The position numbers and the translations under genes were made by a program. From Sphaerotilus uruguayifluvii (GTDB taxonomy: Bacteria > Pseudomonadota > Gammaproteobacteria > Burkholderiales > Burkholderiaceae_C), in contig NZ_JABSNM010000001.1 in NCBI RefSeq assembly GCF_013294065.1, positions 77,925 through 141,924 of the forward strand: a DNA stretch of 64,000 bases, in the 5' to 3' direction. A model generated the notes under the pieces. It had not been told where the DNA came from. It did no database searches and worked only from the letters and a program-made list of their open reading frames with translations. Below, one piece after another: positions 45,195-54,475 of the stretch (positions are counted from its first letter, which is position 1; each line of letters opens with the position of its first letter).

Positions 45195-45371
45195 ATGCTC
45201 AAGTGGGCTCTGATCTTCGCCGTGATTTCGCTGGTGGCCGGCATGTTCGGCTTCACCGGCATGGCCGCCGGCGCGGCGGGCATCGCCAAGGTGCTGTTCG
45301 TGCTGTTCCTGCTGGTGGCCGTCGTGTTCCTGATGCTCGGCTACAAGGGCGTGCGCGCCATCAGCCGATAG
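45195..45371 (+). CDS. DUF1328 small membrane protein (YtjA-like)
   Basis: 58 residues with two hydrophobic helices: [20 protein letters not shown] and [20 protein letters not shown]. This is the DUF1328 pattern found in many proteobacteria and often next to CsbD-type genes. AGGAGA precedes ATG 45195. Its end overlaps the convergent transporter gene by 11 bp. Function unknown. Confidence 0.9.
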   Translation: MLKWALIFAVISLVAGMFGFTGMAAGAAGIAKVLFVLFLLVAVVFLMLGYKGVRAISR

Positions 45372-46572
45372 CGGCCGGCGTGGCCGCGGCCGACGACAGC
45401 GCGGGCCGGCCGACCAGGCTGGCCAGCAGCGCGCAGCCGGCCACGCCCGCCACCATCGGCAGCGCGCCATGCGCATGGCCGCCCAGCGCCGACACCAGCG
45501 ACATCACCAGCGCGCCGCAGACCATCTGCACCGTGCCGATCAGCGCCGAGGCGGTGCCGGCGATCGCGCCGTGGCGCTCCAGCGCCAGCACCGGCACCGT
45601 CGGCGCCACCAGCCCCAGGCCGCCGTAGGCGACGAAGAGCAGCGCCACCAGCACCTCGAGCCGGTCGACGCCGGCGAGCGTCAGCGCCAGCAGCAGCGCG
45701 CTGGCCGCCAGATAGCCCGCGAGACCGCGCCGGATCACCCACGGCAGGCCGTGGCGCTGGCACAGCCGCACATTGAGCTGCGCCGCGCCGATGAAGGCCG
45801 CGGCGTTCAGCCCGAACAGCAGGCCGTACTGCGTCGGCGTCACGCCGTGGTGTTCGATCATCACGAAGGACGAATGGCCCAGATAGGCCATGAAGCCCGA
45901 CATCGCGAAGGCGCCGGTCAGCGCCAGCGCACGGAAATGGCCGTCGCGCAGCAGCTCGGCCACCGCCGCGAGCGTGCCCGCCAGCGTGGTGCCGCGACGC
46001 GCCTCGACCGGGCGGCTCTCCTGCAGCTGCGTCAGCACCAGCGTCAGCGCGAGCAGCCCCAGCACGACGATGCAGCCGAAGATCCAGCGCCATCCCGCCA
46101 GCGCCACCACCAGGCTGCCGGCCAGCGGCGCCAGGATCGGCGAGACGCTGAACACCAGCATCAGCATCGCGCCGAGCCGCGCGGCCTCGACGCCGGTGTG
46201 CAGATCGCGCACGACCGCGCGCGGAATGACCATGCCGGCGCAGGCGCCCACGCCGGCGACGAAGCGCATCGCGATCAGCGTGCGCGCATCCGGCGCCAGC
46301 GCGCAGCCCAGGCTGCCCAGCACGAACAGCCCCAGCCCAACCATCAGCGGCACGCGCCGCCCGAAGCGATCCGACAGCGGCCCGTAGACCATCTGGCACA
46401 GCCCGAGCGCGACGAAGAAGGCCGTCAGGCTCATCTGCACCTCGGCCGCGCTCGCGCCCAGCGCCTGCGCCATCTGCGGCATCGCCGGCAGGTACATGTC
46501 GATCGCGAACGGCCCGATCGCGGAGATCAGGCCCAGGATCAGGGCATGGCGGAGCAGGGCGGCATCGAGCAT
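45361..46572 (-). CDS. Bcr/CflA-family MFS drug-resistance transporter
   Basis: 403 residues with twelve predicted membrane helices. The first helix has [20 protein letters not shown], the Bcr/CflA mark, followed by [19 protein letters not shown] (MFS motif A) and [20 protein letters not shown]. It is expected to pump drugs or sulfonamide-type compounds from the inner membrane. ATG 46572 (MLDAALL) is chosen over the upstream start at 46668, whose extension is not membrane-like. Confidence 0.92.
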   Translation of the reverse strand: MLDAALLRHALILGLISAIGPFAIDMYLPAMPQMAQALGASAAEVQMSLTAFFVALGLCQMVYGPLSDRFGRRVPLMVGLGLFVLGSLGCALAPDARTLIAMRFVAGVGACAGMVIPRAVVRDLHTGVEAARLGAMLMLVFSVSPILAPLAGSLVVALAGWRWIFGCIVVLGLLALTLVLTQLQESRPVEARRGTTLAGTLAAVAELLRDGHFRALALTGAFAMSGFMAYLGHSSFVMIEHHGVTPTQYGLLFGLNAAAFIGAAQLNVRLCQRHGLPWVIRRGLAGYLAASALLLALTLAGVDRLEVLVALLFVAYGGLGLVAPTVPVLALERHGAIAGTASALIGTVQMVCGALVMSLVSALGGHAHGALPMVAGVAGCALLASLVGRPALSSAAATPAAIG

Positions 46573-46635
46573 CGGGCGGCAGCGGCGGGCAAAGAGGGCA
46601 TTGCACCATCTTCCGCGCGGCCGCGCCGGATCACA

Positions 46636-46707
46636 CCCGTCATGCCCGCGCACCACCGCCCCCGTCATGCCCGCGCTCCCTCCCCGTCATGCCCGCGAAG
46701 GCGGGCA
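46636..46707. repeat. three REP-type copies of CCCGTCATGCCCGCG
   Basis: The 15-mer starts at 46636, 46661 and 46683. The third copy continues into GAAGGCGGGC and so forms the palindrome GCCCGCgaaGGCGGGC. Such elements are common extragenic repeats in Burkholderiales and may be targets for REP-associated transposases. They mark the edge between the GC-rich transporter gene and the AT-rich helicase gene. Confidence 0.8.
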
Positions 46708-46748
46708 CCCACGCAGGGCACTGCGGCCCCCATCGTGGGCCCTCGCCA

Positions 46749-49691
46749 TCAATTCTTCAAAAGCGCATCAAATTTTTTGATAACCGCCAACAGTTTCCCA
46801 TGAACCGAACTTTTTCGATGAACCAGAGTTAATGATCGTCTTGCGCGAGTAATACCAACATAAAATCTATTAATATCAGATATAGCATCGAAATCAAAAC
46901 TTTCCGTATGCACCAACAACACATCATCAAACTCCAACCCTTTCGCATTAGCCACGTCTGCGAAATGTCTTACATGCCGACGCGACAGATTAACTGTCTC
47001 AGAAATCTCAGCATCAATCATTTCCTCTCGCAGCACACCCATCATTCTTTTATATGTACGTTCAGCAATTTTTGAGTTCGGAAAAAGAACTGCTACTGTA
47101 TGGTGATCATTTATTTTTTTGAGTGCACTCAAAATTTCTGCATCAACCTCTGAGTTATCAACACACTTGACAATTTTTGGGCGCACGACGGCATCTCCAT
47201 CCGCCTTAGCACGCAACACAATTTTATGTGCAGGCAAGGCATCCCCATTAAAAACAGATCGAAAAATCGCACTAAACAAAGATAATCCAGGAACATTCGT
47301 TTGCCTGAGATTATCAGAAAGCTTTACACGAGGAACTGATTGCCCAGGAAAACAAGCCTCAACGTCGATTGAATTACCGTGATGCAACTTTTGAGCCAAA
47401 TCACCAACAACTGTCACGGCACGATATTTTTTATTTGCCTGCTGCACCATCAAATAAACTTGTTGTTCGGTAAAGTCTTGGACTTCATCCACAAAAACAG
47501 CCTGATAGCCCTGTGGCGCCAACAATGACTTAAACGCCTTCTGCGAGTACCCTCGGCACAAAACATGCGCAACACACAACAATAAATCCTTATCCTCTTC
47601 TTTTAATCTTAGATTCACCAATCTATTTGATGTAGCCTTCACCAAATCGCGAGAGGGAAAGCACTCCATATACCCACACAAAGCCTCCAGATAAAGATCA
47701 GGAAGCGCCTGAAACGGAGCCATTAACCTAGTCAAAATACGTTGAGTGAATACAGAATCTGGTGTTGAATTACCTCCTCCGTGCACGGGAAGCTTCAATC
47801 GACCTAAGCCCTTCTGAATAGAGAGTGGCTGGAGCTGATTATCAATACGCTGAAAAATTTTTTCAGTAGATTCCGGAGACAACGCCAAATACAATTGATT
47901 CAAACCAACAACTACACATGGAAAATCTTCACCCCTTGCATCTCGCACAAAAAGTTGGCCAGCTTTAAGCAAAGCAATGGAATTCACATCCAAGGAAACT
48001 TCCGGTCCCTTAGGAGCGCGACAAAACCTCAAGGCTTTATCAACGATTCCTCGAGCATCAGCAAAGACCATGCGCTGTCCAGATCGACGATAAAGAGCCG
48101 CCTTCTTAAAAATCATTTGCTCCGCCAGCGCACGCGCATCAGCAGCAAAAAAGGACTGCGTCCCGACCTCTACCCATAGCAAATTTGGATCCATCACGCG
48201 CTTGCGCAACTCATCCCACATGACACCAATTCGACTTGCAAGCCCATCCAACGAAAATTCACCTAGTTTCGCAGGAAGGGAAAGTTCTTCGCATATTTCC
48301 TTGAGTCGATTGGTCAGCAACGCGAGCGCTGGGATTCCAACGCGCTTCACTTGGCCTCGAAATTTCTCGTCAAAAACACAAACCAATTCATCCAGTTTTG
48401 GCAACTGTTTCATCAAATGCTGCGAAAGGTAGCGAGACATTGCTTGGTCAGTCGCATGAAGCCAATTCATGGTTGTTATATCGGGTGAAACGACCTCATC
48501 ATCGGTGGATCCCATCCATGTCCGACCACCACCCGACGTGAGTTGGTAATGTTTTATCAGCTTCGCCCGCAAATCCCCAAACTCAAAGACAGGCAAATCA
48601 TGCATATCTAATCGCTTGCATGTTTCACGAAGGTAACTAATTAATTCCCCCGTCCGAACAAAGCCAACACAACTTATTTGAGAAAATTCACCAGCATATT
48701 CCTTAGCCCAGTAATCATGCTCAGCCCCAAGTATTTGATAAAAACTTTTTTCATCAGTCACTGCGCGCATATCAAATGTAGTCAACATCTTCATTCGACC
48801 AAGCGCAGCAGATGTCTTTCCTGACCCTGCAACACCTTCAACAAACATAGGCCCCATCGGGGACCTGGAAATTATTCGACTCTGATCAATTGTTTGATTA
48901 GAGAAAAATCTCTCATTTAACCCAAAATAACCATCCGAAGCAGAATCCCCAGATCCAATCCTGAAATCATCATCTAAATCATAGTCTATCTCTAAAAATA
49001 GATCATCACCTGCATCAGAACGCTCTTTTGAAACAAGTAAATCAGATGCAAATCGTAAATTACTTTTCTCACGCAAATCACTCTGAATGCCGATCTGGTC
49101 AACCACGCCATCAGGATTTTCTGATTTTTCCACCTCATCACATTTAATATAAAGCAAATTATCAACGGCACCCCCCTTGACAAATTGACGGAGGTTTTTT
49201 ATCTCAGCACTTCCTTGATCGCCATCAACCTGCATCCTTAAAAAATTTTTAACATTTACCTCGAAGTCAACTCCATCAAATCGATCAAACAGACGAACTT
49301 CATTTACACGATATTCACCCCATTTTACGCTTTCTCCTTCATATCCAAATAAAGCAATAACAGCCAATCTTCCCAACGGTGAATGCGGGCCACTGATCTC
49401 CGCACCAGTTCCTGTCGTACTCGCTTCAACAGGCGTCAGTCGAATAACCACACGTCCCGCCAACTCCGTATCAATAATCACAGTTTTCACATATCCATTT
49501 TTTCTCAACTGATCATAGATTGATACGTCTCTACGCATAGCCAATATCGCCTGCCGCGCAAAATCGTCGCCCACCCCCTCAGAAACATTTCTCGCGTCTC
49601 GCTTCTGTTGATCAGCGTAATCAATAACCTTCTCAAGAATGCTCAGCTCTTCAATAGAATATTCAACTTGCTTTTTGCTGGATAATTTCAT
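46749..49691 (-). CDS. AT-rich superfamily-1 helicase-like (UvrD/HelD-type) protein
   Basis: 980 residues from ATG 49691, which has GGGAG eight bases upstream. Walker A is VEGVAGSGKTSAAL (about residue 284), motif II is AVFVDEVQDFTEQQ (about 734), and motif VI is RFYVGITRARRSL (about 947). The 280-residue N-terminal region is unlike UvrD and resembles no domain I know; about 350 residues separate motifs I and II, where inserted domains sit. Motifs II and VI are typical of SF1A helicases. Base composition is far more AT-rich than the neighbours, a sign of horizontal transfer. A DNA-repair, antiphage or transcription-recycling role is possible; none is shown. Confidence 0.88.
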   Translation of the reverse strand: MKLSSKKQVEYSIEELSILEKVIDYADQQKRDARNVSEGVGDDFARQAILAMRRDVSIYDQLRKNGYVKTVIIDTELAGRVVIRLTPVEASTTGTGAEISGPHSPLGRLAVIALFGYEGESVKWGEYRVNEVRLFDRFDGVDFEVNVKNFLRMQVDGDQGSAEIKNLRQFVKGGAVDNLLYIKCDEVEKSENPDGVVDQIGIQSDLREKSNLRFASDLLVSKERSDAGDDLFLEIDYDLDDDFRIGSGDSASDGYFGLNERFFSNQTIDQSRIISRSPMGPMFVEGVAGSGKTSAALGRMKMLTTFDMRAVTDEKSFYQILGAEHDYWAKEYAGEFSQISCVGFVRTGELISYLRETCKRLDMHDLPVFEFGDLRAKLIKHYQLTSGGGRTWMGSTDDEVVSPDITTMNWLHATDQAMSRYLSQHLMKQLPKLDELVCVFDEKFRGQVKRVGIPALALLTNRLKEICEELSLPAKLGEFSLDGLASRIGVMWDELRKRVMDPNLLWVEVGTQSFFAADARALAEQMIFKKAALYRRSGQRMVFADARGIVDKALRFCRAPKGPEVSLDVNSIALLKAGQLFVRDARGEDFPCVVVGLNQLYLALSPESTEKIFQRIDNQLQPLSIQKGLGRLKLPVHGGGNSTPDSVFTQRILTRLMAPFQALPDLYLEALCGYMECFPSRDLVKATSNRLVNLRLKEEDKDLLLCVAHVLCRGYSQKAFKSLLAPQGYQAVFVDEVQDFTEQQVYLMVQQANKKYRAVTVVGDLAQKLHHGNSIDVEACFPGQSVPRVKLSDNLRQTNVPGLSLFSAIFRSVFNGDALPAHKIVLRAKADGDAVVRPKIVKCVDNSEVDAEILSALKKINDHHTVAVLFPNSKIAERTYKRMMGVLREEMIDAEISETVNLSRRHVRHFADVANAKGLEFDDVLLVHTESFDFDAISDINRFYVGITRARRSLTLVHRKSSVHGKLLAVIKKFDALLKN

Positions 49692-49902
49692 ACCAACTCC
49701 CAAACCTCAAAAAACAGCTAGGCCGCCGCTTAAAATACAACACCGTCTTACTCTACTTGGATGGTGCCGCAGATCGAATATACTCACCAGAACAAGAAAA
49801 TTTCGCCTAAAAAAGCAAAAAAAGAGAACAGATTCACACAAATACGATTTATCAGATCCGAGGATCAAAAGATTTATGGCAGCACCGACCACGCGCATCC
49901 AT

Positions 49903-49931
49903 CAAAAAAAACGGCGCCCCGCAGGGCGCCG
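49903..49931 (-). terminator. rho-independent terminator of glcB
   Basis: On the minus strand a perfect stem CGGCGCCC/GGGCGCCG with a 4-nt loop is followed by a run of eight T residues (A-run at 49904-49911 on the plus strand). It lies 27 bp after the glcB stop. The 254 bp between helicase and glcB hold no other gene and turn AT-rich. Confidence 0.9.
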
Positions 49932-49957
49932 CTCGTCTGGTCGACGTTGTTCTCTGA

Positions 49958-52165
49958 TCAGGCCTGACCGGCCTTCACCTTCAGACGCCACGCATGCAGC
50001 AGCGGCTCGGTGTAGCCGCTCGGCTGTTCCTTGCCCTTGAAGACCAGGTCCAGCGCGGCCTGGAAGGCGGCGCCCTGCGGGTTGGCGACCAGCGACTTGT
50101 AGGCGGCGTCACCGGCGTTCTGCGCATCGACCTTGGCGGCCATGCGGTCGAAGGACTCGCGCACCTGCGCCTCGGTCACCACGCCGTGGTGCAGCCAGTT
50201 GGCGACGTGCTGGCTGGAGATGCGCAGCGTCGCGCGGTCTTCCATCAGGCCGATGTCGTTGATGTCGGGCACCTTCGAGCAGCCCACGCCCTGGTCGACC
50301 CAGCGCACCACGTAGCCCAGGATGCCCTGGATGTTGTTGTCGATCTCCTGCTGCTTCTCGACGTCGGACCACTTGGCCTCGGCGACCACGGGAATGGTCA
50401 GCAGGTCGGTCAGCAGCTTGGTGGTGACCTCGGCGTTGTCGGCGTCGCCGCTGGCCTCGATGGCCTTCTGCACGTCCGACACCAGCACCTGGTGGTAGTG
50501 CAGCGCGTGCAGCGTGGCGGCGGTCGGGCTCGGCGTCCAGGCGGTGTTGGCGCCGGCCTTCGGGTGGCCGATCTTCTGCTTGAGCATCTCGGCCATCAGG
50601 TCCGGCATCGCCCACATGCCCTTGCCGATCTGGGCGCGGCCGCGCAGGCCGCACTGCAGGCCGATCAGCACGTTGCGGCGCTCGTAGGCAGCGATCCAGC
50701 TGCTCGTCTTGATGTCGCCCTTGCGCATCATCGGGCCGGCCAGCATGGCGGTGTGCATCTCGTCGCCGGTGCGGTCCAGGAAGCCGGTGTTGATGAAGGC
50801 CACGCGCGACGAGGCGGCAGCGATGCAGGCCTTCAGGTTGACCGAGGTGCGGCGCTCCTCGTCCATGATGCCCAGCTTGACGGTCGAGTCGGCCAGGCCC
50901 AGCAGCTGCTCGACGCGGCTGAACAGCTCGCAGGCGAAGGCGACTTCGGCCGGGCCGTGCATCTTCGGCTTGACGATGTAGACCGAGCCCTTGCGCGAGT
51001 TGCGCAGGCCCGGCGTGCCCAGGCCCTTGAGGTCATGCAGCGCGATGGTCGTGGTGATGACCGCGTCCATGATTCCCTCGGGGATCTCGCGGCCGTCGGC
51101 GCCCCACAGGATGGCCGGGTTGGTCATCAGGTGGCCGACGTTGCGCACGAACAGCAGGCTGCGGCCGTGCAGCACCACTTCGCCCTGGCCGCTGGCGGCG
51201 GTGTAGACGCGGTCGGCGTTCAGGCCGCGCGTCATTTCCTTGCCGCCCTTCGAGAAGGTCTCGGTCAGCGTGCCGCGCAGGATGCCCAGCCAGTTGCCGT
51301 AGCCGACCAGCTTGTCCTCGGCGTCCACCGCGGCGACCGAGTCTTCCAGGTCGAGAATGGTCGACAGCGCGGCTTCCACCACCACGTCGGACACGCCGGC
51401 GGCGTCGCTGGCGCCGATGACGGTCGAGCGGTCGATGCGGATGTCGATGTGCAGGCCGTTGTGCGCCAGCAGGATGCTGGTCGGGTTGGCGGCGTCACCC
51501 TGGTAGCCGACCAGCTGGGCCGGGACTTCCAGGCCGGTGAAGGCGCCGCCGGTGGTCTTGACCACCAGCTGGCCGGCCTCGACCGCGTAGCCGGCAGCGG
51601 CCTTGTGGCTGGCGTTGACCAGCGGCGCGGCCTGGTCGAGGAAGTCGCGGGCGAAGGCGATGACCTTGGCGCCGCGCGCCGGGTTGTAGCCGCGGCCCTT
51701 CTCGGCGCCGCCTTCCTCGGAGATGGCGTCGGTGCCGTACAGCGCGTCATAGAGCGAACCCCAGCGCGCGTTGGCGGCGTTCAGCGCGTAGCGGGCGTTC
51801 AGGATCGGCACCACCAGCTGCGGGCCGGCCTGGATGGCCAGCTCGTCGTCGACGTTGGCGGTCGTGGTCTGCACCTCGGCCGGCACCGGCACGATGTAGC
51901 CGATCTTCTCCAGGAAGGCGCGGTAGGCGGCCATGTCGGCGACCGGGCCCGGGTTGGCCTGGTGCCAGCCGTCCATCTCGGTCTGGATGCGGTCGCGCTC
52001 CAGCAGCAGCGCGGCGTTCTTCGGCGCCAGGTCGCGCACGATCGCATCGAAGCCGGCCCAGAAGGCGGCCGAGTCGACGCCCGTGCCCGGCAGGACCTTG
52101 TCCTCGACGAAGCGGAACAGCTCGGTGGCCACTTGCAGGCCGTGGATGGGGGTGCGGTCGGTCAT
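49958..52165 (-). CDS. glcB: malate synthase G
   Basis: 735 residues, the normal length of the G isoform. Characteristic stretches are [69 protein letters not shown] and [18 protein letters not shown]. It condenses glyoxylate with acetyl-CoA to malate, serving glyoxylate and glycolate use. It is read leftward with its own terminator. The haloacid dehalogenase gene sits 60 bp upstream on the same strand; haloacetate or glycolate-related metabolism would link them (inference). Confidence 0.96.
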   Translation of the reverse strand: MTDRTPIHGLQVATELFRFVEDKVLPGTGVDSAAFWAGFDAIVRDLAPKNAALLLERDRIQTEMDGWHQANPGPVADMAAYRAFLEKIGYIVPVPAEVQTTTANVDDELAIQAGPQLVVPILNARYALNAANARWGSLYDALYGTDAISEEGGAEKGRGYNPARGAKVIAFARDFLDQAAPLVNASHKAAAGYAVEAGQLVVKTTGGAFTGLEVPAQLVGYQGDAANPTSILLAHNGLHIDIRIDRSTVIGASDAAGVSDVVVEAALSTILDLEDSVAAVDAEDKLVGYGNWLGILRGTLTETFSKGGKEMTRGLNADRVYTAASGQGEVVLHGRSLLFVRNVGHLMTNPAILWGADGREIPEGIMDAVITTTIALHDLKGLGTPGLRNSRKGSVYIVKPKMHGPAEVAFACELFSRVEQLLGLADSTVKLGIMDEERRTSVNLKACIAAASSRVAFINTGFLDRTGDEMHTAMLAGPMMRKGDIKTSSWIAAYERRNVLIGLQCGLRGRAQIGKGMWAMPDLMAEMLKQKIGHPKAGANTAWTPSPTAATLHALHYHQVLVSDVQKAIEASGDADNAEVTTKLLTDLLTIPVVAEAKWSDVEKQQEIDNNIQGILGYVVRWVDQGVGCSKVPDINDIGLMEDRATLRISSQHVANWLHHGVVTEAQVRESFDRMAAKVDAQNAGDAAYKSLVANPQGAAFQAALDLVFKGKEQPSGYTEPLLHAWRLKVKAGQA

Positions 52166-52225
52166 GGTGTCAGCCTCGGATGAGCGGTGAGAACGGTGAA
52201 GGAGGGTGGAACGAAACGGATCAGA

Positions 52226-52924
52226 TCAGAAGAAGCCGAGCACGTCGCGCAGGCTGGTGCCGATGCGGGTGGGCTCGGTGCCGAGCGGGTCCAGCGGCAG
52301 GCCGGCGCGGTTGACCCACAGCGTGGTGTAGCCGAACCAGGTGGCGCCGATGGCGTCCCAGCCGTTGCTGGAGACGAAGAGGATCTGGCGCGCATTCAGG
52401 CCCAGCGTCTTCGGACCGAGCGCGTAGGCGCGCGGGTCCGTCTTGAAGGCGCGCGCCGGCTCGACGCTGATGACATGGTCGAGCAGCGGCCCCAGGCCGG
52501 CGCTGCGCACCGCGATGCCGAGCATGCCGGGGTCGCCGTTGCTCAGGATGCCGGCCGGGATGCCGCGCGCCTTCAGGCCTTCGAGCACCTCGCGCACCTC
52601 GGGGAAGGCGCTCAGGTGGCGGTACTGGTTCATCAGCGCCAGTTCGGCGTCGGTGTCGAGCACCTGGCCGAGCCGCGCGCAGGCGAAGCGCAGCGCATCG
52701 CGCGTCAGCTCCCAGAACGGGCGGTAGCGCGAGCCGTCGGGCGCGCTCATCGTCACCAGCCGGGTGTATTCGATCTGCTTGTCGCGCCACAGCAGCGCCA
52801 GCGCCTCGCCGCGGCCGGGAAAGCGCTGCTCGGCCACCAGCGCCACGCTGTAGACATCGAACAGCGTGCCGTAGGCGTCGAACAGGACGGCCTGGGGGGC
52901 GGTGGCGGCGGACAGCTTGTGCAT
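52226..52924 (-). CDS. haloacid dehalogenase, type II
   Basis: 232 residues. The HAD nucleophile motif is VLFDAYGTLFDVYSVA; motif II is GILSNGDPGML; the type II marks are ARAFKTDPRAY (Lys) and FVSSNGWDAIGATWFGY. The family displaces halide from 2-haloacids to give 2-hydroxyacids, for instance glycolate from haloacetate. Position directly upstream of glcB agrees with glycolate as product. The upstream region 52940-52982 carries two sets of repeats. Confidence 0.9.
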   Translation of the reverse strand: MHKLSAATAPQAVLFDAYGTLFDVYSVALVAEQRFPGRGEALALLWRDKQIEYTRLVTMSAPDGSRYRPFWELTRDALRFACARLGQVLDTDAELALMNQYRHLSAFPEVREVLEGLKARGIPAGILSNGDPGMLGIAVRSAGLGPLLDHVISVEPARAFKTDPRAYALGPKTLGLNARQILFVSSNGWDAIGATWFGYTTLWVNRAGLPLDPLGTEPTRIGTSLRDVLGFF

Positions 52925-52939
52925 GGTGGCATCACTTTA

Positions 52940-52982
52940 TTGCAACCTTGCAAGATCATTGATGGCGCAAAAATTCAATGAT
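52940..52982. promoter_or_regulatory. repeat and inverted repeat upstream of the dehalogenase gene
   Basis: TTGCAA-CC-TTGCAA (52940-52953) is followed by ATCATTGA (52955-52962) and its complement TCAATGAT (52975-52982) with a 12-bp gap. They lie 16-58 bp upstream of the dehalogenase start and are strongly AT-rich. An operator for a dimeric regulator is likely; the regulator is unknown. Confidence 0.5.
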
Positions 52983-53525
52983 TTGTGACTGAAATGCATG
53001 TAATTCCTGAACGGAGGACTTGTCGCCGGTGCACTCCGAGGGACCTGAGGGAGGGAAGGAGGGAGCGAAGGGGCAAGCCTCGACCCTGCACGCGGCGGCG
53101 ATCACGCCGGCGTGTCGGGCTGGCCCCTGGCGGAACGGCGTGACGCGGACCCTCGGTCGGTCAGTCGGTCGCATTCGGGGGTCGCGGGCGGTTTCGACGC
53201 GCGCGACAGGCTGCCTTCAGGGCTCGAACGCCCCACCACACCCGTGGCAGCTTGCGCCTCTGGGTCGCCGGTGTCGTGGTTCCCGCTCTACCGGCGTGGG
53301 TGGCCCGCGCGCCGAGCCGGGACGCGCACAGGGGGCGACAAGTCCGTGGAAGAGAACCCCTGTGGCGTGACGTGCAGACGCGCGAACGCCGACGGGCGCC
53401 CCGAGAAAGTCAGGGGGCGCGCGGAGTCGGTCGGTCCGTGGTGAGCGGGGTCAGCGCAGGCGTGGCGGGCGGCGCAGCCAGCAGGGGATCAGACGAGCGG
53501 GGAAATGGAGGGCGTCAGCCATGAA

Positions 53526-53613
53526 TGGCTCCAAGCGACAGGATTTGAACCTGCTGCTCCTCCCTGCCAAGAGAGGGGCGGCAGACCGTGCAGGTTGGCA
53601 GACCGGGCTTGGA
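53526..53613 (-). other. tRNA-like 3' segment, probably degenerate
   Basis: On the minus strand a perfect T-arm (GCAGGTTCAAATCCTGT, B-box GGTTCAAATCC) is followed by CGCTTGGAGCCA. Positions 53606-53613 (TCCAAGCC on the minus strand) pair with the GCTTGGA. The 88-nt span lacks U8, a normal D-arm and a clear 7-base anticodon loop, and the CCA is one base out of place. I read it as a tRNA relic or integration scar, not a working tRNA. Confidence 0.4.
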
Positions 53614-53689
53614 CCGGCAGGGGTTGCCCCCTCCCACACGGCCCGCCATAGACGGAACCATGCGCGCAGCTCACGCGCCGTAGGGGCGT

Positions 53690-53711
53690 GAAAAAGCCGC
53701 GTTGGGCGCGG
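53690..53711 (-). terminator. minus-strand hairpin with T-run
   Basis: CCGCG-CCCAA-CGCGG followed by C and five T residues on the minus strand has the shape of a rho-independent terminator for leftward transcription. No minus-strand gene that would need it is visible to its right, which may mean that such a gene was lost. Confidence 0.45.
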
Positions 53712-54009
53712 CGGCTGCGCCAAGCTTCCGGGCTGCCAAGCCCGTGCCCGCAGTGGATGCGAGCGGGATGGATGCTACACCGACGCCAAGGGGCAGTGGT
53801 CTGCTCAGCATGTTGTTACATGTGAGGGGCTGGCGAACGGGGGGGGCCGCAGTGGACGAGCGGATCCGGGCGCGGGTATGCTGTTTCTGCATTTCGGGGC
53901 GTAACGGGTTACGCCAGCAGTGCAGGCTTTGGGGTCGTTTTTACGGGGAGCAAACCATGCAAGGCAGAAAAAAACTTCAATGCCGACAACAGTTTAGGCA
54001 TATTCTTGC

Positions 54010-54073
54010 TGACGTGTTAGATGTCAGCAGACATGTTAGGCAGCGGGGCCGTAAGGTCTAAATTACGTTAAAC
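54010..54073 (+). mobile_element. attI-like integron recombination site
   Basis: The stretch contains ATGTTAGGCAGCGGGGCCGT, then GTCTAAATTACGTTAAAC. It aligns with the end of the class 1 attI as I remember it (ATGTTACGCAGCAGGGCAGT, CCTAAAACAAAGTTAGGC). A second GTGTTAGATGTCAGCAG just upstream parallels the direct repeats bound by IntI. The terminal GTTAAAC (54067-54073) fits the core-site consensus GTTRRRY. The first cassette-like gene starts eight bases later. There is no integrase gene to the left. Confidence 0.6.
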
Positions 54074-54080
54074 AGCACCT

Positions 54081-54368
54081 ATGACCGTTACTGTTCATCG
54101 TGCCGCCAATGGGCATCTTTTGCTGGAGTTGGGCGAAGCATCTGACGCTGCCTGGCACGGCCTGGCAGCGCTACTAGTCAATGAATACAAGTTCACTCGC
54201 ATCGGCACTGCTGTGCTCGGCGCAGGCGAACAAATTCACCCGTCCTTCCAGGTGCCGGAATTCACGTTGGCTGCCGGTTGGGACAACTGGTCCGGGCATT
54301 ACCTGCTTTCGGAGTCGGCCGAGGGTGATGCATTCATCGAGAGGCTGGCAGCCAGTGGTGCTGTTTAA
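54081..54368 (+). CDS. integron cassette gene 1, small protein of unknown function
   Basis: 95 residues. It begins eight bases after the putative attI core, and its stop codon lies inside the start of the attC site, the usual compact cassette layout. The sequence (HLLLELGEASDAAWHGLAAL, QIHPSFQVPEFTLAAGWDNW, HYLLSESAEGDAFIERLAA) shows a mixed alpha/beta globular protein with no signal peptide or membrane helix. I recognise no domain. G+C is lower than in the chromosome. Confidence 0.72.
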   Translation: MTVTVHRAANGHLLLELGEASDAAWHGLAALLVNEYKFTRIGTAVLGAGEQIHPSFQVPEFTLAAGWDNWSGHYLLSESAEGDAFIERLAASGAV

Positions 54369-54431
54369 CCTTTCATTGCAGCGGACCTGCGCCAGCTGCG
54401 CTGGCTGGTCCGCTGAATTCAAACGTTAGAC
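54363..54431 (+). mobile_element. attC recombination site (69 bp) of cassette 1
   Basis: It begins with the inverse core GTTTAAC (54363-54369, RYYYAAC) and ends with GTTAGAC (54425-54431, GTTRRRY). Inside, AGCGGACC and GGTCCGCT form perfect arms around a GC-rich centre, with an imperfect outer pairing (TTTCATTG/GAATTCAAA) that leaves an extrahelical base. Length, cores and folded shape are those of a functional attC. Confidence 0.88.
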
Positions 54432-54475
54432 CATGATGTAATCAAAAACATCTTCACAACCAACCAGCAATCAAA

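Larger units (their letters stand above)
52983..53990. other. long intergenic stretch left of the integron-like array
   Basis: About one kilobase without a convincing gene. Open frames here are short, overlap in all frames and match nothing I recognise. It holds a potential G-quadruplex (four G-runs in 53049-53073), a tRNA-like 3' segment (53526-53613), a minus-strand hairpin with T-run (53690-53711) and an 8-bp inverted repeat GGCGTAAC/GTTACGCC (53898-53915). This is where an intI gene would be expected; none is visible. Confidence 0.6.

Noticed and set aside
53526-53613. A functional tRNA gene on the minus strand
   Set aside because: U8, a proper D-arm and a 7-base anticodon loop are missing and the CCA end is one base out of register.
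52983-53990. A hidden or degraded integron integrase (intI)
   Set aside because: No frame on either strand shows the tyrosine-recombinase patterns (RHxFATHLL, GHxxxxTTxIYTH) that even a pseudogene would be expected to keep in part.
53702-54061. 119-codon plus-strand frame ending in the attI-like site
   Set aside because: It has no ribosome site or recognisable domain, and its 3' part coincides with the attI-like sequence; chance frame likely.
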